Shown here: positions 18,244 to 25,789 of the stretch, piece by piece
How positions within the stretch are numbered: position 1 is the first letter of the stretch
How the letters are laid out: the number at the start of each line of letters is the position of its first letter
NCBI RefSeq assembly: GCF_034059295.1
Contig: NZ_CP139141.1
Location: 2,091,001-2,155,000, forward strand
Direction: 5' to 3'
Source of the DNA: Pseudomonas sp. HR96
GTDB lineage: Bacteria; Pseudomonadota; Gammaproteobacteria; Pseudomonadales; Pseudomonadaceae
DNA: 64,000 nt
Notes under the pieces: model-generated
What the model saw: the letters and a program-made list of their open reading frames with translations, nothing else
Database searches by the model: none
Told to the model about the DNA's origin: nothing
Position numbers and translations under genes: made by a program

Positions 18244-18444
18244 TCAGGCGGTCAGGGTGCCGGGTGGCGCCTGCAGGGTTTCCTGAACGGCCTGGGCCTG
18301 GCCCAGGGTGGTCAACGGGCCGCTGATCGGCTGCCCGTCCCGGACCACATACCAGCATGCCAGCAGACCCTGGTGGCGCAGCGCCTGGGGCACTGCGCTA
18401 CCGACGACGGACATGATTGCAACTGTATTCATGCTTGTGTTCAT
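18244..18444 (-). CDS. Hypothetical protein, 66 aa
   Basis: A small protein starting MNTSMNTVAIMSVVGSAV, with a short hydrophobic N-terminal stretch and the C-terminal half WYVVRDGQPISGPLTTLGQA. An almost ideal ribosome binding site (AGGAGGTG, 5 bases before the ATG) and a terminator after the stop show a genuine monocistronic gene. I do not recognise a family. The short W-V-DG-P pattern might be a mini-domain that reports sequence context, but this is a guess. Confidence 0.75.
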   Translation of the reverse strand: MNTSMNTVAIMSVVGSAVPQALRHQGLLACWYVVRDGQPISGPLTTLGQAQAVQETLQAPPGTLTA

Positions 18445-18530
18445 AAAGCACCTCCTGAAACCGGTGGCCTTCGCGCGTTGTGCGCGTCGGGCCGTGGGGT
18501 AAAGGTACGGTGCGGCATGTTGCGAGAGAA

Positions 18531-18554
18531 ATTGTCACTGTCGATAGTCACAAT
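18531..18554. promoter_or_regulatory. Near-perfect palindrome upstream of small gene
   Basis: ATTGTCACT, six bases, AGTCACAAT: symmetric except for one base per arm. It lies about 90 bases upstream of the 66-codon gene on the minus strand and could be an operator. No regulator is assigned. Confidence 0.35.
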
Positions 18555-18622
18555 CGACGCAGTCCATTGGTCACTTCGGGCCCGTATACGAGCCCGACCT
18601 CACGGCGCCGCGCAGCGATTGA

Positions 18623-18946
18623 TCAATAGCGACCCGGGCCGTAGTAACGGGGCGGTCCGTAGTAGCCAGGTGGCGGTGGCGGTGGCGCATACACCGGCTG
18701 GTAGTAGACCGGCGGTGGCGGCGCCTGTACATATACAGGCTGCTGCACGTAGACCGGCTGCTGAACATAGACCGGACGTGGCTGCGAGTTGGAAACGATC
18801 GAGCCGACCACGGCTCCACCGACTACGGCTCCCAACAAGGCTGGACCTACACCGTAGCCATAACCGCCGCCACCATGGGCGGAGGCTTGACCTGCAACGG
18901 CAAGGGCGCCGATGAGCAAGGCAATCTTGGGAATCTGACGAATCAT
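18623..18946 (-). CDS. Exported Gly/Pro/Tyr-rich repeat protein
   Basis: A 107-residue protein with a signal peptide cleaved after QASA (about residue 22), a glycine-rich stretch (HGGGGYGYGVGP), a hydrophobic glycine-zipper-like segment (LLGAVVGGAVVGSIV), then three PVYVQQ/PVYVQA repeats and a Pro/Tyr tail (PPPPPPGYYGPPRYYGPGRY). This layout is common among small envelope proteins of pseudomonads; the function is unknown. ATG 18946 follows GAGGAACC. The underlying DNA carries matching 18-base tandem repeats. Confidence 0.8.
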   Translation of the reverse strand: MIRQIPKIALLIGALAVAGQASAHGGGGYGYGVGPALLGAVVGGAVVGSIVSNSQPRPVYVQQPVYVQQPVYVQAPPPPVYYQPVYAPPPPPPGYYGPPRYYGPGRY

Positions 18947-19115
18947 GATGGTTCCTCGTGTTTCTACCCCTGCGCTCGGGTCTGCAATAGACACGAATAC
19001 GGTCGCGGGGATAACACTATGACAGCGAATTTGTAAAAATCTGCGCCGGTGATTGGTAAATTTTGTGTAAGGCTTGGTCCAAGCCTTTCTTATGCGACAT
19101 CAAGGAGATAACAGG

Positions 19116-19943
19116 TTGCAAAGCCCCAATCGAGACACCGTTCTATGCATGTCCCTGGCCGGTCGCCCGGGCAATTTCGGCGTGCGCTTCCATAACCACT
19201 TGTATCGGCAGCTGGGCCTGAATTTTTACTACAAAGCCTGCACCACGCGCGACCTGCCGGCTGCCGTGGGCGGGATCCGAGCCCTGGGGGTGCGCGGCTG
19301 CGCCGTGTCCATGCCGTTCAAGGAAGCCTGCATTGCCCTGGTCGACGAGATGGACCCTTCGGCCCAGGCGATCGACTCGATCAACACCCTGGTCAACACC
19401 GATGGCCATCTCAAGGCTTACAACACCGATTATATGGCAATACGCCAGTTGCTTGTCAGCCATGAGGTGGCTACCACCAGTCGGTTTGTCCTGCGCGGCA
19501 GTGGCGGCATGGCCAAGGCGGTAGCCTGCGCGCTGCGCGATGCCGGCTTCGCCAACGGCGTTATCGTCGCCCGCAACGCCGTCGCCGGCCCGGCACTGGC
19601 CAAGGCGTGCGGTTTTGACTGGCAGGCGCAACTGGGCAACCTGCAGGCGCCATTGCTGATCAACGTCACCCCGGTCGGCATGGAAGGTGGCGCCCAGGCC
19701 GATGAGTTGGCCTTTCCCGAATCGGCGGTCGCCGTCGCCGAGCGGGTCTTCGATGTTGTGGCCCTGCCGGCCGAGACGCCACTGATTCGCCTGGCGCGCC
19801 AGCTTGGCAAGCCTGTCATCAGTGGTTTCGAGGTCGCCGCCATCCAGGCGCTGGAGCAGTTCGTGCTGTACACCGGGGTGCGTCCTAGCGACGAGCAGGT
19901 GCGCGCCGCCGCCGAGTTCGCGACTTCGCCCGTGCAAGGCTGA
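19116..19943 (+). CDS. Shikimate dehydrogenase-like protein (SdhL type)
   Basis: A 275-residue member of the AroE superfamily, which reduces dehydroshikimate with NADPH. The substrate lobe shows LCMSLAGRPGNFGVRFHNHL and CAVSMPFKEACI with the catalytic lysine of the S-P-K motif, then INTLVN and YNTDYMAI. The nucleotide lobe has LRGSGGMAKAVACALRDAGF, and INVTPVGM follows. The GVRGCAVSMPFKE form and the short N-terminus fit the HI0607/SdhL subgroup, whose turnover with shikimate is weak, so the physiological substrate is open. TTG 19116 is chosen because AAGGAG lies 8 bases upstream and the conserved sequence starts there; ATG 19092 is an alternative. Confidence 0.82.
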   Translation: MQSPNRDTVLCMSLAGRPGNFGVRFHNHLYRQLGLNFYYKACTTRDLPAAVGGIRALGVRGCAVSMPFKEACIALVDEMDPSAQAIDSINTLVNTDGHLKAYNTDYMAIRQLLVSHEVATTSRFVLRGSGGMAKAVACALRDAGFANGVIVARNAVAGPALAKACGFDWQAQLGNLQAPLLINVTPVGMEGGAQADELAFPESAVAVAERVFDVVALPAETPLIRLARQLGKPVISGFEVAAIQALEQFVLYTGVRPSDEQVRAAAEFATSPVQG

Positions 19944-20591
19944 TCAACCTTCCAGGCGCGCCAGCCGCTCTTCGAGCGCTGCGATACGTGCCTCGAGCTC
20001 TTCCAGAAGCTCGGCAGACACCGCCGAGCCAGCCGGACGTTCGCTGGCGGACTGCCGCGCCTGGAGAATCGCCTGCTGCTCGGCCGGGTCGCCCAGCCCG
20101 TGGCTGTAGCGGTCTTCGCGCTGCCCCGCCTGGCGCGGCAGGTGCACGGCCAGCTCGCGGGCGATCAGGCGTTCGAGCTGGTGCACGACCTGAGCGGCGT
20201 CCTCGAAGGGGTGCAGGCGGGCGCTGCGGGTCAGCAGCTCGCTGACGGTCTGCGGGCCGCGCAGGAACATCAGGCCCAGCAGGGTCAGCTGCGCCGGCAC
20301 CAGCTCCAGCGCCTTGTCCAGGCGCTGCTCCCAGCGGTCGGCGCGGCTGCCCATGACCAGCCGGGCCATGCCGCGGTTTTCCAGGCCGCGCAGGCTCTGT
20401 CCGACCTGACCCTGGGTCAGCTGGGTGACCGGCTCGCGGCTGGTCTTCTGGTTGCAGGCAAGCACCAGGGCGTTGAGGGTCAGGGGGTAGGTCTCGGGAT
20501 TGCTGGCCTGTTTTTCGATCAGCGAACCGAGTACACGGATATCCGTGCTATTGAGCTGCGCCGCATCTGGAGTATCGTGTTCGGCGGACAT
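19944..20591 (-). CDS. YceH family (DUF480) protein
   Basis: A 215-residue protein with two winged-helix repeats, typical of Yce[56 protein letters not shown], and a C-terminal coiled coil ([18 protein letters not shown]). YceH proteins are widespread and of unknown function; a DNA-binding fold is expected. The start ATG 20591 is 9 bases after AAGAGG. Its stop directly abuts that of the shikimate dehydrogenase-like gene. Confidence 0.9.
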   Translation of the reverse strand: MSAEHDTPDAAQLNSTDIRVLGSLIEKQASNPETYPLTLNALVLACNQKTSREPVTQLTQGQVGQSLRGLENRGMARLVMGSRADRWEQRLDKALELVPAQLTLLGLMFLRGPQTVSELLTRSARLHPFEDAAQVVHQLERLIARELAVHLPRQAGQREDRYSHGLGDPAEQQAILQARQSASERPAGSAVSAELLEELEARIAALEERLARLEG

Positions 20592-20723
20592 GGCACGCAT
20601 CCTCTTGAAGTTCGTTTAAGGGGGCGATCAGCAAAGCTGATAGTGGTTGGCCAGTATGCAATAAAAGGCCTGCCGTCGCTGTGCTCCTGTCCCTGCCGTC
20701 TCACTCTCCAATCAGGACTACTC

Positions 20724-21233
20724 ATGAGTATCTCTCTGTACGCTGCCTCCGTTCCGGTCTTCAAGCAAATGCTGGGAAGCCTCGCCGACGTCTTGAAAAA
20801 AGCCGAAGCGCACGCCGAACAGCGCAAGATCGAGCCCGATGCCCTGTTGCAGGCCCGGCTGTACCCGGACATGTTTCAACTGGTGCGCCAGGTGCAGATC
20901 GCCGTCGACTTCGCCAAGGGCGTGACCGCGCGCCTGGCCGGCGTCGAGGTGCCGTCCTACCCCGATGCGGAAAAGACCTTCGCCGACCTGCAGGCGCTGC
21001 TGGCCAAGGTCCAGGCTTTCATCGCCAGCATCGAGCCTGCGCAGATTGACGGTCAGGAAGCGCGCGAGATCGTTACCCGCCCGGGCACGCCCAAGGAAAA
21101 ACGTTTCACCGGCCAAAGCTATCTGCTGACCTACGGCCTGCCGCAGTTCTTTTTCCACGTCACCACGGCCTACGCCATCCTGCGCCACAACGGTGTTGAA
21201 ATCGGCAAGATGGATTTCATCGGCAAGCCTTAA
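20724..21233 (+). CDS. DUF1993 family protein
   Basis: A 169-residue helical protein starting MSISLYAASVPVFKQMLGSL, with LYPDMFQLVRQVQIAVDFAK, YLLTYGLPQFFFHVTTAYAI and LRHNGVEIGKMDFIG. These are the hallmark blocks of DUF1993, a DinB-like four-helix family of unknown activity. The conserved H and Y positions are present. A gap of 132 bases separates it from the divergent YceH gene. Its stop overlaps the convergent nhaR stop by 4 bases. Confidence 0.9.
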   Translation: MSISLYAASVPVFKQMLGSLADVLKKAEAHAEQRKIEPDALLQARLYPDMFQLVRQVQIAVDFAKGVTARLAGVEVPSYPDAEKTFADLQALLAKVQAFIASIEPAQIDGQEAREIVTRPGTPKEKRFTGQSYLLTYGLPQFFFHVTTAYAILRHNGVEIGKMDFIGKP

Positions 21234-22138
21234 CGCCTGTCGGTGAACAGCTCCCGGCGTGCGCCTTCGGTGATGGCAACGACGCCGGGGTGGCAGACCT
21301 TGCGCTCCACGGAAATCGCGTGGAACGACTCGCGGACCGCCTCGGTCTGCCCGATGAGTACCACCGCGTACTGACGGCAGACCTCCTCGGCGATCACGCT
21401 GGGGGCGATAAAGATGCCACTTCCCGATTGGCCGAAGGCCTGCATCAACGCGCTGTCGTCGAATTCACCGACAATGCGCGGGCTGATGTGCAGCTCGCCG
21501 AACCAGCGCAGCAGACGGCTGCGCACCACGGTCTCGGGGCCGGGTATCAGCAGCGGGGCGCCGTGCAGGCATTGCGGAAAGGCACCGGCGTGGCGCTCGG
21601 CCAGGGCCGCGGTGGCGAAGAAGCTGATGCCACACTCACCCAGCTTCTGGCTGAAGCCCTTGATGTCCAGGTGGCTGGGCATGGGGCTGTCGGACACCAC
21701 CAGGTCCAGGCGCTGGATGGCCAGGTCTGCCAGCAGGCGTTCCAGCTTGTCTTCGCGGCAGCTCAGGCGCAGCGGCTCGGCCTGTTCCATGGTCGGCGCG
21801 AGCAGGCGATAGACGATGGACTTGGGCACCACATCGGCCACGCCGACCCGAAAGGGCGCTTGCTGCTGGTCGGGCTGGGCGCGCAGCAGGGTCTCCAGCT
21901 CTTCGCCGAGCTGGAAGATCTGCTCGGCGTAGGGCAGGGCCTGGCGCCCGGCTTCGGTCAATTCAAGCTGGCGGCCGACCTTGCGAAACAGGTCACTGCC
22001 CATGCTTTGCTCAAGCAGGCTGATCTGGCCGCTGATGGTCTGCGCCGTGAGGTTCAGCTGCTCGCTGGCGCGTACAATGCTGCCAGTGCGGGCCACCACC
22101 CAGAAATAATGCAGCTGTCGATAGTTGAGCATGGCCAT
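21230..22138 (-). CDS. nhaR: LysR-family activator, NhaR-like
   Basis: A 302-residue LysR-type regulator with an N-terminal helix-turn-helix ([40 protein letters not shown]) and an effector domain carrying [44 protein letters not shown] and [20 protein letters not shown]. The order and wording of these blocks match E. coli NhaR, the sodium-responsive activator of nhaA and osmC. No nhaA is nearby; the divergent neighbour is a TerC-family transporter, so that gene is the obvious candidate target here. ATG 22138; a second ATG two codons inside is possible. Confidence 0.9.
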   Translation of the reverse strand: MAMLNYRQLHYFWVVARTGSIVRASEQLNLTAQTISGQISLLEQSMGSDLFRKVGRQLELTEAGRQALPYAEQIFQLGEELETLLRAQPDQQQAPFRVGVADVVPKSIVYRLLAPTMEQAEPLRLSCREDKLERLLADLAIQRLDLVVSDSPMPSHLDIKGFSQKLGECGISFFATAALAERHAGAFPQCLHGAPLLIPGPETVVRSRLLRWFGELHISPRIVGEFDDSALMQAFGQSGSGIFIAPSVIAEEVCRQYAVVLIGQTEAVRESFHAISVERKVCHPGVVAITEGARRELFTDRR

Positions 22139-22141
22139 CCA

Positions 22142-22164
22142 ATACTTCGGTTTTAACGAAGTAT
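22142..22164. promoter_or_regulatory. nhaR: LysR-type palindrome in the nhaR-terC intergenic region
   Basis: ATACTTCG, seven bases, CGAAGTAT is a perfect inverted repeat and contains a T-N11-A core (22147-22159), the classic LysR-regulator box. It lies 3 bases upstream of the nhaR start codon and about 80 bases before the divergent terC start. It is a candidate site for NhaR autoregulation and control of terC. A looser CGAAAA...TTTTGCG symmetry follows at about 22168-22190. Confidence 0.6.
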
Positions 22165-22241
22165 ATAGCGAAAAAATACGAATTTTGCGGATGATTGCAA
22201 AAGCCTACTATGCTCGACGTCATCCCTTCCGAGCATTCACC

Positions 22242-22994
22242 ATGGAATACCTTCTCGAACTCGCCCTCAGCCCTACCGCGTGGCTGGCCCTGGCCACCCT
22301 GATCGTCATGGAGGTGGTGCTGGGCATCGATAACCTGATCTTCATCTCGATTCTCACCAACAAGCTGCCGGTGCAGTTCCAGGCCAAGGCGCGGCGCATC
22401 GGCATCAGCCTGGCACTGATCATGCGTCTGGCCTTGCTCAGCACCGTGGCCTTCATCGTCAAGCTGACCGAGCCGGTGATCGAGATCATGGGGCAGGCGT
22501 TTTCCTGGAAGGACATGATCCTGATCGCCGGTGGCCTGTTTCTGGTGTGGAAGGCGACTCGCGAGATTCACCACAGTGTCGACCCGGTGACCAAGCAGGA
22601 GGACAGCGTGGGTGGGCAGGTGGCAATCGGCTTCGCGGCGGCCATCGGGCAGATCCTGATGCTGGACCTGGTGTTTTCCATCGACAGCATCGTCACGGCG
22701 GTGGGCATGACCCAGCATCTGCCGATCATGATCATCGCGGTCATCGTTGCGGTGCTGGTGATGCTGCTGGCAGCCGAACCGCTGGCCAAATTCATCGACG
22801 CCAACCCGACCGTGGTGATGCTGGCCCTGGGCTTTCTGATCATGATCGGCATGACCCTGATCGCCGAAGGCTTTGGCGTGCATGTGCCCAAGGGTTATGT
22901 GTACACCGCCATGACCTTCTCCGCCGCCATCGAAGCGCTGAACATGTGGACCCGCCGGGCCCGGCAGCGCAAGTTGGAGCAGCCCGAAGGGTAA
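22242..22994 (+). CDS. TerC-family integral membrane protein
   Basis: A 250-residue protein with about seven helices. The TerC signature acids sit in membrane segments: [15 protein letters not shown] near residue 25 and [15 protein letters not shown] near residue 145; the interhelical [12 protein letters not shown] is also typical. Relatives such as Alx and MeeY handle manganese or other metals, and the first TerC was found with tellurite resistance. Substrate here is unknown. The gene is divergent from nhaR across a 103-base AT-rich gap with a palindrome. Confidence 0.9.
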   Translation: MEYLLELALSPTAWLALATLIVMEVVLGIDNLIFISILTNKLPVQFQAKARRIGISLALIMRLALLSTVAFIVKLTEPVIEIMGQAFSWKDMILIAGGLFLVWKATREIHHSVDPVTKQEDSVGGQVAIGFAAAIGQILMLDLVFSIDSIVTAVGMTQHLPIMIIAVIVAVLVMLLAAEPLAKFIDANPTVVMLALGFLIMIGMTLIAEGFGVHVPKGYVYTAMTFSAAIEALNMWTRRARQRKLEQPEG

Positions 22995-23018
22995 GGCGGC
23001 TCGGGTGCCCCCAGCTGT

Positions 23019-23171
23019 TCAGGCCGAAGCGGACTTGTGCTCGGCCTTCGGCGCCTCGCCCCGGGGCGCCGGGTGGCGGCGCCGTGATACCCGCAAGACG
23101 CCCCAGAGCATCGCGGCCGCCACGCTCAGCCAGGCCAGGACCATCAAAACAATCATCAATGTCAGGCTCAT
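23019..23171 (-). CDS. Small single-pass membrane protein, 50 aa
   Basis: A short gene with a strong ribosome binding site (AGGAGG, 4-5 bases before ATG). The product has one hydrophobic helix (MSLTLMIVLMVLAWLSVAAA through residue 25) and a basic, then charged tail (RVSRRRHPAPRGEAPKAEHK). No family is recognised. It is convergent with terC and divergent from the C39-like lipoprotein. Confidence 0.72.
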   Translation of the reverse strand: MSLTLMIVLMVLAWLSVAAAMLWGVLRVSRRRHPAPRGEAPKAEHKSASA

Positions 23172-23319
23172 ACCGCCTCCTGCGAACGTGTCGCCTGATA
23201 CAAAGACCATTGTACCGTACGGCATGTTTCAGGCTATTGACCAAAGGTAGCGCCCAGGCGCACTGACGGTGCCCACTAGGCTATGATCCGACCACCGGTC
23301 GCCGATTACTGAGTGATAT

Positions 23320-24000
23320 ATGCCGTCATTGTCGTCATCGCTGTTAAAGAATTTGATCAGTGCAGGGTTTGCCCTGGGTATGCTGGCCGGTTGCGCCAGT
23401 CACAGTAACGGTCCGCCGTTGCCCGGGCTGGCCGACCGGGTGGAATTGGGCGCGGTGCCGTTCTACCGCGGCGACGAGTACCAGGGCAGCTCTCTGGCAT
23501 TGGCGGCTTTGCTGACCCTGCAGGGCGTAAGCATTACGCCGGGCCTGCTGGAGCCGACCTTGCATCTGCCCAAGGACGTTGACGGCCTGCCGAGCGCGGT
23601 GCCCAACGCCGCGCGTGAGTTCGGCTTCATGGTCTATCCGCTGGATCCTGCCTTGAATGCGCTGCTCGCCCAGGTGGCCGCCGGTTACCCGGTGTTGCTG
23701 CGCTACGATGCCGGCTCCATGGTCTGGAGCCAGCCGCGTTACGCCTTGCTGATTGGTTACGACCGCTACAAGCGCCACGTCATCCTGCGTTCCGGCGACG
23801 AACGCCGCGAGTTGCTGGATTTCGACGCGTTCGCTTCGGCCTGGAAGAAAGCCGGCAGCTGGGCGGTGCTGGTGCAGCGGCCGACTCAGCTGCCGGCCCA
23901 AGTCGACCGCCAGCGCTGGCTGCGGGCGGCCAGCGAACTGGGCCAGGCTGGCCATGAACAGGCGGCGGCCCAAGCCGTGCGGGCGGTGGCCGGGCACTGA
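23320..24000 (+). CDS. Lipoprotein with degenerate C39-peptidase-like domain
   Basis: A 226-residue protein with a lipoprotein signal peptide (lipobox LAGC at about residues 22-25). The mature part follows the layout of papain-like C39 peptidases: VELGAVPFYRGDEYQGSSLA, LALAALLTLQGVSI, then a strand-rich half with YPVLLRYDAGSM and RYALLIGYDRYKRHVILRSG. In active relatives the first block reads QCGPA with a catalytic Cys and the second contains a His before the hydrophobic strand. Here those positions look like Gly/Ser and Arg, so it is probably catalytically dead. A role as a binding or envelope protein is possible. ATG 23320. Confidence 0.65.
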   Translation: MPSLSSSLLKNLISAGFALGMLAGCASHSNGPPLPGLADRVELGAVPFYRGDEYQGSSLALAALLTLQGVSITPGLLEPTLHLPKDVDGLPSAVPNAAREFGFMVYPLDPALNALLAQVAAGYPVLLRYDAGSMVWSQPRYALLIGYDRYKRHVILRSGDERRELLDFDAFASAWKKAGSWAVLVQRPTQLPAQVDRQRWLRAASELGQAGHEQAAAQAVRAVAGH

Positions 24001-24007
24001 ACGCCGG

Positions 24008-25291
24008 TCAGAAGCCGTACTTGTCGCGCAGGCTGTAGTACCAGGCGCCCAGCGCGGTCAGCGGGGTACGCAGCAGCTGGCCGCCCGGGAAGGGGTAGTG
24101 CGGCAGGCCGGCGAAGGCCTCGAAGCGTTCGGCCTGGCCGCGCAGGGCCTCGGCCAGGACCTTGCCGGCCAGGTGGGTATAGGTCACGCCGTGGCCGCTG
24201 CAGCCCTGGGAGTAATAGATGTTGTCGCCGAGGCGGCCGACCTGGGGCAGGCGCGACAGGGTCAGGAGGAAATTGCCGGTCCAGGCGTAGTCGATCTTGA
24301 CGTTCTTGAGCTGGGGGAAGGCCTTGAGCATCTTCGGGCGGATGATCGCCTCGATGTTGGCCGGGTCGCGGGCCCCATAGACCACGCCACCGCCGAAGAT
24401 CAGGCGTTTGTCGGCGGTCAGGCGGTAGTAGTCGAGCAGGTAGTTGCAGTCTTCGACGCAGTAGTCCTGGGGCAGCAGGGTGCGCGCCAGCTCATCGCCC
24501 AGCGGCTCGGTAGTGATGACCTGGGTGCCGCAGGGCATGGACTTGGCCGCCAGTTCTGGCACCAGGTTGCCCAGGTAGGCGTTGCCGGCGACGATGACGA
24601 ACTTGGCCCTGACCTTGCCTTGAGCGGTGTGGACAACGGGGTTGGCGCCACGATCGATGCGGACGGCTGCCGACTGTTCAAAAATCTTGCCACCCAGCGA
24701 CTCCACCGCTGCGGCTTCGCCCAGTGCCAGGTTGAGCGGGTGAATGTGCCCGCCGCTCATGTCGAGCATGCCGCCGATGTAGCTGTCGCAGGCGACCACT
24801 TCGCGAATGCGACGCTGGTCGAGCAGCTCCAGCTGGGTGTGGCCGTAGCGCTCCCAGAGCCGCTTCTGGCTCTCCAGGTGGCCCATCTGCTTGGGCGTCA
24901 GGGCGGCGAACACGCCGCCGTCCTTGAGGTCGCACTGGATCTGGTACTTGGCCACGCGCTCGCGGATGATACGCCCGCCCTCGAAGGCCATGGCGCCCAT
25001 CAACTGCGCCGGTCGTGGGCCTACGGTGCGCTCGATGACATCGATGTCGCGGCTGTAGCTGTTGACGATCTGCCCACCGTTGCGCCCCGAGGCGCCAAAG
25101 CCTACCCGCGCCGCTTCCAGCACCGTGACCGAAAAGCCCTGCTCGAGCAGGAACAGTGCGCTGGACAGGCCGGTATAGCCGGCGCCGATGACGCACACGT
25201 CGGTCTGCAGCTCTTCCTGCAGGGCAGGGCGCAGCGGGGCAGGGTTGGCTGAGGCGGCGTAGTACGACTGGGGGTAGGAGGTGTTCGCCAT
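24008..25291 (-). CDS. puuB: FAD-dependent amine oxidoreductase, gamma-glutamylputrescine oxidase type
   Basis: A 427-residue flavoenzyme of the DAO family. The Rossmann motif is CVIGAGYTGLSSALFL with the ribose acid at VTVLEA, followed by GFGASGRNGGQIVNSYSRDI. The C-terminal FAD motif is LPQVGRLGDNIYYSQGCSGH and GVTYTHLAGKVLAEAL. These fit the PuuB/PauB group, which oxidises gamma-glutamylated polyamines; Pseudomonas has several paralogues, so the exact amine is uncertain. No glutamylpolyamine synthetase gene is adjacent. ATG 25291. The tRNA-Val gene is divergent upstream. Confidence 0.88.
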   Translation of the reverse strand: MANTSYPQSYYAASANPAPLRPALQEELQTDVCVIGAGYTGLSSALFLLEQGFSVTVLEAARVGFGASGRNGGQIVNSYSRDIDVIERTVGPRPAQLMGAMAFEGGRIIRERVAKYQIQCDLKDGGVFAALTPKQMGHLESQKRLWERYGHTQLELLDQRRIREVVACDSYIGGMLDMSGGHIHPLNLALGEAAAVESLGGKIFEQSAAVRIDRGANPVVHTAQGKVRAKFVIVAGNAYLGNLVPELAAKSMPCGTQVITTEPLGDELARTLLPQDYCVEDCNYLLDYYRLTADKRLIFGGGVVYGARDPANIEAIIRPKMLKAFPQLKNVKIDYAWTGNFLLTLSRLPQVGRLGDNIYYSQGCSGHGVTYTHLAGKVLAEALRGQAERFEAFAGLPHYPFPGGQLLRTPLTALGAWYYSLRDKYGF

Positions 25292-25435
25292 TTTTAGAGT
25301 ACCTGTTTAATATTCTTTACGGATGCGGCGATCCTACCTCAGATAAAAAATGCCTGCCAGCGTCTCGGTGATATTCCTCGGCAGCACGCGGATAAAAAAA
25401 TTCGCATATTCATGGGCTTAGCGAATAAAAAGATA

Positions 25436-25463
25436 TTGACAGGGCCTCAGGATTACGTAGAAT
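25436..25463 (+). promoter_or_regulatory. Sigma-70 promoter of tRNA-Val
   Basis: TTGACA (25436-25441) and TAGAAT (25458-25463) with a 16-base spacer, ending 13 bases before the mature tRNA. A GC-rich GCCGCC follows, as in stringent-control discriminators. Confidence 0.75.
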
Positions 25464-25476
25464 GCCGCCTCACAGC

Positions 25477-25553
25477 AGGCACGTAGCTCAGTTGGTTAGA
25501 GCACCACCTTGACATGGTGGGGGTCGTTGGTTCGAGTCCAATCGCGCCTACCA
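25477..25553 (+). tRNA. tRNA-Val (anticodon GAC)
   Basis: A 77-base cloverleaf with encoded CCA. The anticodon stem CCACC/GGTGG encloses TTGACAT with anticodon GAC, reading GTC and GTT valine codons. D arm (TAGCTCAGTTGGTTAGA) and T arm (GGTTCGAGTCC) are standard. The acceptor stem AGGCACG/CGCGCCT has one A-C mismatch at pair 5-68. A promoter precedes and a terminator follows, so it is an independent single-tRNA unit. Confidence 0.95.
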
Positions 25554-25577
25554 AACAAATCCGCTCTGCTGGGCGGT

Positions 25578-25617
25578 AACAAGAAAGGGCGACCCGAAGG
25601 GGTCGCCCTTTCTTGTT
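25578..25617 (+). terminator. Terminator after tRNA-Val
   Basis: An 18-bp perfect stem (AACAAGAAAGGGCGACCC with its complement) around a GAAG tetraloop, with a T-rich 3' arm, 24 bases after the tRNA. Confidence 0.9.
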
Positions 25618-25789
25618 TGCGCGTGGGTGACCCCCCGATTCGTGTTATCGGATCCATTAACTATTCTCTATTCAAGTCATCCTGTGACCGTGCCGACATA
25701 TTAGAAGCGGTTGGCGCACGGTATAGTTGCGCCCCCCCTTTATTTGCCCATGGCGCTAAATACTGTTGCGCTCATTGAATGGTGTATCG

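Noticed and set aside
23753..25252. A 499-codon plus-strand frame
   Set aside because: Antisense to puuB and overlapping the end of the C39-like gene; no ribosome binding site and no recognisable domain.
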